A stretch of 64,000 bases of DNA. It comes from Saprospiraceae bacterium. GTDB lineage: Bacteria; Bacteroidota; Bacteroidia; Chitinophagales; Saprospiraceae. Each line of letters opens with the position of its first letter. Within the stretch, counting starts at the first letter, position 1. The stretch covers positions 1,849,501-1,913,500 of the forward strand of contig JADJLG010000001.1 in NCBI GenBank assembly GCA_016710235.1. The letters are read 5' to 3'. This document shows positions 61,621 to 64,000 of this stretch, one piece after another. Under the pieces are notes generated by a model. That model did not search any database. It worked only from the letters and a program-made list of their open reading frames with translations, and was not told the DNA's origin. A program made the translations under genes and the position numbers.

Positions 61621-63144
61621 TTAATTTTTTTGGACTAATAAACTTTCACCATCCATTTCTACAGGTATTGGCAATTGAAGCAATTGCAGTACAGTAGGTG
61701 CGATATCCGCCAACTTACCACTTTTTAATTGATAGGACGGTGTTTTACTCACATAGATACAAGGCACCGGATTCATGGAATGTGCAGTATTTGGTGAACC
61801 GTCAGCATTGATCATGAAATCTGCGTTCCCATGATCAGCGAGTATGATGAGCTCATAGCCTGCTTCTAGAGCGATTGGAATGAATCTACTCATACATTCA
61901 TCAACAGTCTGGACAGCTTTTACTACAGCCTGGAAAACTCCCGTGTGACCTACCATATCTGTGTTTGCAAAATTAACACAAATAAAATCAGGCTTGTCTT
62001 CCTGAATTACGCGCAAGAGAGCATTTGTAAGAGGGATAGCGCTCATTTCCGGCTGAAGATCATAAGTAGCTACTTTTGGAGAGGCTACTAACTCGCGCTT
62101 TTCACCAAAAAAAACTTTCTCTTGGCCTCCGGAAAAAAAATAACTCACGTGAGGATATTTCTCCGTTTCTGCCATCCGATATTGCGTTAAGCCATACATA
62201 GAAAGCACTTCTCCTAAAGTATTCTTCAGTTTTTCTTTATCAAAAACAATCCCCACATTTCTGAATGAATCATCGTAGGCTGTCATAGTGACAAAATGTA
62301 AGTTCAATGCTTTCATTTCATATTCAGGAAGATCCCTTTGTGTCAATACTTCGGTGAGCTCTCGAAGTCTGTCAGTCCTGAAATTAAAGCAAAAAACGGC
62401 GTCACCCTCTTGTATCAAACCTTCCCTTTGGGGGGAGATTTTTGCAGGGAGAATAAATTCATCTGTAATATTTTTATCGTAAGAACATCGAATTGCATCT
62501 TCAGCGGAAGCAAAATTTTCTCCCACTCCATCCGTCATCAGCTCAAATGCTTTTTGAATTCTTTCCCATCTTTTGTCCCTGTCCATGGCATAATATCTAC
62601 CTATCAAGGTCGATATGCTGACATTTTTGTGCTGGATAAATGATTCCAGATCTGAAACAGTTGCCAGAGCCGAATGAGGATCTGTATCTCGACCGTCGGT
62701 GATGACGTGTAGATAAATGGGGACAGTTAATTTGTTACAAGCTATTTCTACCAAAGCTTTTAGATGCTTGACATGACTATGGACCCCACCATCAGATACC
62801 AACCCAATAAAATGGAGTGGTTTGGAGTTTTCATTACAATATTCCAAAGTTTGATTCAACACTTGATTTTCAGCCAAAGTACCTTCACGGATGGATTTAT
62901 TGATTCGTTCAAGCTCCTGATAGACGATTCTTCCAGCTCCAAGATTGAGGTGTCCTACTTCGGAATTTCCCATCTGCCCTTCAGGAAGGCCAACGGCAAC
63001 TCCGTGAGTGACAAGTGTACTGTGTGGGTACTCCTTCATGAGGGTTTTAAAAAATCCGGGCTCTGCGGCTCGAATAGCGTCAGCAGAGGGAATCTGGCCT
63101 ATTCCCCAGCCGTCCAATATGGTCAGAATCAATTTATTTGCCAC
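61621..63144 (-). CDS. gpmI: Phosphoglycerate mutase, cofactor-independent
   Basis: 507 residues, typical iPGM. The phospho-acceptor Ser lies in 'MGNSEVGHLNLGAGR' (about residue 62). Metal-site motifs: 'LTILDGWGI' at the start, 'DGRDTDPHSAL' (about 150), 'CVNFANTDMVGHTG' and 'IILADHGNADFMI' (His and Asp), then 'HSMNPVPCIYV'. It converts 3-phosphoglycerate to 2-phosphoglycerate in glycolysis and gluconeogenesis, with Mn(II). It heads the operon with nadA and perhaps the DUF6089 gene. Confidence 0.97.
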   Translation of the reverse strand: MANKLILTILDGWGIGQIPSADAIRAAEPGFFKTLMKEYPHSTLVTHGVAVGLPEGQMGNSEVGHLNLGAGRIVYQELERINKSIREGTLAENQVLNQTLEYCNENSKPLHFIGLVSDGGVHSHVKHLKALVEIACNKLTVPIYLHVITDGRDTDPHSALATVSDLESFIQHKNVSISTLIGRYYAMDRDKRWERIQKAFELMTDGVGENFASAEDAIRCSYDKNITDEFILPAKISPQREGLIQEGDAVFCFNFRTDRLRELTEVLTQRDLPEYEMKALNLHFVTMTAYDDSFRNVGIVFDKEKLKNTLGEVLSMYGLTQYRMAETEKYPHVSYFFSGGQEKVFFGEKRELVASPKVATYDLQPEMSAIPLTNALLRVIQEDKPDFICVNFANTDMVGHTGVFQAVVKAVQTVDECMSRFIPIALEAGYELIILADHGNADFMINADGSPNTAHSMNPVPCIYVSKTPSYQLKSGKLADIAPTVLQLLQLPIPVEMDGESLLVQKN

Positions 63145-63609
63145 GCGTAATTAACGGAAAGAATGGCCCTAAAGTTCGGTCGTGAGAACTTAAATTTTGG
63201 GAGTTTTCTTTTTTGTATAAACCCAAATTTTGGAAAAAAATCTATCACGAGTTATAAGATCTGTGCGCTCAATGCATTGGCTTAGGCTTGCTTAGGGTGG
63301 ATATTTTTTTAAATACCTAGCAAAGCTGTGCTTTCATGCTCTAAAATTTATTCAACTTTTAAAGCATGAGAAGACATAAGTTTTACTCTCTAAAGAGCAA
63401 TCGGAATGCAGAGCAAAGTTCTGTGCAGTTCCCTCATTGCCGAGTGAAGTCATTCTCTCACTTTCGTTTTTTCGAAGCCATCCGGTCACAACCAAACCCT
63501 TGATTTTATTGCAAAATGAATTCTGACAGTGGTCTCAAAAAGCAAAATCTGGATTAAAAATGAACGGAATATGTCAATGTTTCGTTATTTAGCTGAACAA
63601 ATCAAGCAA
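63145..63609. other. Spacer with one stable hairpin
   Basis: About 465 bp between gpmI and the DUF4783 gene. TCATGCT-c-TAAAA (63334-63346) pairs with TTTTA-a-AGCATGA (63357-63369) around a short loop. It could be a structured leader or terminator remnant. No gene is seen. Confidence 0.45.
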
Positions 63610-63990
63610 ATGAAACTATTATTTTCAGCCCTACTGTTCTTGAGTGTTTTATCTGCAAATGCGCAGAAACACGCCGCCTTTGATGCTCTGGCCAAATCAG
63701 ATATTGCCTCACTTTCTGCCTTGTTTGATACCAGACTGGAGCTTTGTTACGATGAGAAAATGACTATTCTCAAAAAGCAAGATGCAGCTCAATCTCTGAG
63801 CTCATTTCTACAAAACAATCCGCCAAAAACAGTAACGCCGGTTCACAGCGGTGTCTCCAAAAACAATTCCTCACAGTATTTTATTGCGGTTATGACAACT
63901 ACTAATGCAAAAAAATACCGAGTGTACATCTATACTGAAGATATCGGAGGATCGAAACTTATCAAAGAGTTTCGGGTGATGTCAGAATAA
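63610..63990 (+). CDS. DUF4783 domain protein, exported
   Basis: 126 residues from the ATG at 63610 (MKLLFSALLFLSVLSANAQ), which gives a perfect signal peptide. The frame is open to a GTG at 63529, but that would add 27 residues before the signal. The mature part matches DUF4783: 'AFDALAKSDIASLSALFDTRLELCYDEKMTILKKQDAAQSL', then a cystatin/NTF2-like 'YFIAVMTTTNAKKYRVYIYTEDIGGSKLIKEFRV'. The family is restricted largely to Bacteroidota; function unknown. Confidence 0.85.
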   Translation: MKLLFSALLFLSVLSANAQKHAAFDALAKSDIASLSALFDTRLELCYDEKMTILKKQDAAQSLSSFLQNNPPKTVTPVHSGVSKNNSSQYFIAVMTTTNAKKYRVYIYTEDIGGSKLIKEFRVMSE

Positions 63991-64000
63991 AGACAATAAG

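Noticed and set aside
1..64000. CRISPR arrays, rRNA or tRNA genes
   Set aside because: Reading both strands I saw no regularly spaced direct repeats with unique spacers and no rRNA or complete tRNA signatures.

Overview
The window looks like a chromosome segment of a Bacteroidota bacterium, most likely of the Saprospiria/Saprospiraceae type. The signs are family content (T9SS type B C-terminal sorting domain, DUF3078, DUF4783, DUF6089, DUF2279, secreted OmpA proteins with an N-terminal 'NPSFE' domain, DUF6624, VIT1/CCC1, a GH3-family enzyme), AT-rich spacers, almost no Shine-Dalgarno sequences, and several TAnnTTTG-type -7 boxes. All family names come from reading the translated sequence; no database search was run.

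Layout. 1-3.5 kb: a hairpin-rich spacer, then a DinB/ClbS-like protein, a small methyltransferase, a beta-barrel-like protein and a small membrane protein. 3.5-9.4 kb: an AT-rich accessory island. It holds two tandem units, each made of a 131-bp near-identical upstream block, a short peptide starting MKFENI with a (degenerate) Gly-Gly leader, and a large secreted OmpA/DUF6624 protein. Downstream lie the frameshifted N-terminus of an ATP-grasp RiPP maturase and a third, truncated DUF6624 fragment. I read this as a decayed graspetide-like ('grasp-with-spasm'-like) peptide locus, and it is the most unusual part of the window. 9.5-31.7 kb: mostly housekeeping genes (GH3-like enzyme, lytic transglycosylase, DUF4153 protein, FtcD, a T9SS-secreted protein, an SDR, HtpG, two lipoproteins, a PLP enzyme, exonuclease III, tail-specific protease, nitroreductase), then a DtxR/MntR regulator with a metal-ABC binding protein and ATPase but no permease, then CutC and superoxide dismutase.

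32.5-46.2 kb: two direct, about 98% identical IS30-family copies of 1078 bp, 12.6 kb apart. They bracket ordinary core genes: an EamA transporter, a peroxiredoxin, the N-degron pair clpS-aat, hpt, an M28 peptidase, a sigma factor, an MscS-like channel, DUF3078, polA and an lpxD-like gene. The two transposase genes carry different single-base homopolymer frameshifts. 46.2-49.4 kb: a second AT-rich accessory island directly beside IS copy 2. It holds a polymorphic-toxin-like lipoprotein with Asp/Trp repeats and a frameshifted HNH-like 'HHAVPQ' tip, a candidate immunity gene, and a degenerate orphan copy of the toxin tip.

49.4-64 kb: an ECF sigma factor overlapping a gene that fuses an anti-sigma-like membrane segment to a beta-barrel-like domain, a lipoprotein, a VIT1-family transporter, KdsD, a DUF2279 protein, AhcY, an M14 peptidase, a DUF6089 protein, NadA, GpmI and a DUF4783 protein. 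Gene order suggests these functional pairings: clpS with aat (N-degron proteolysis), gpmI with nadA, the M28 peptidase with hpt, and sigma factor with membrane partner.
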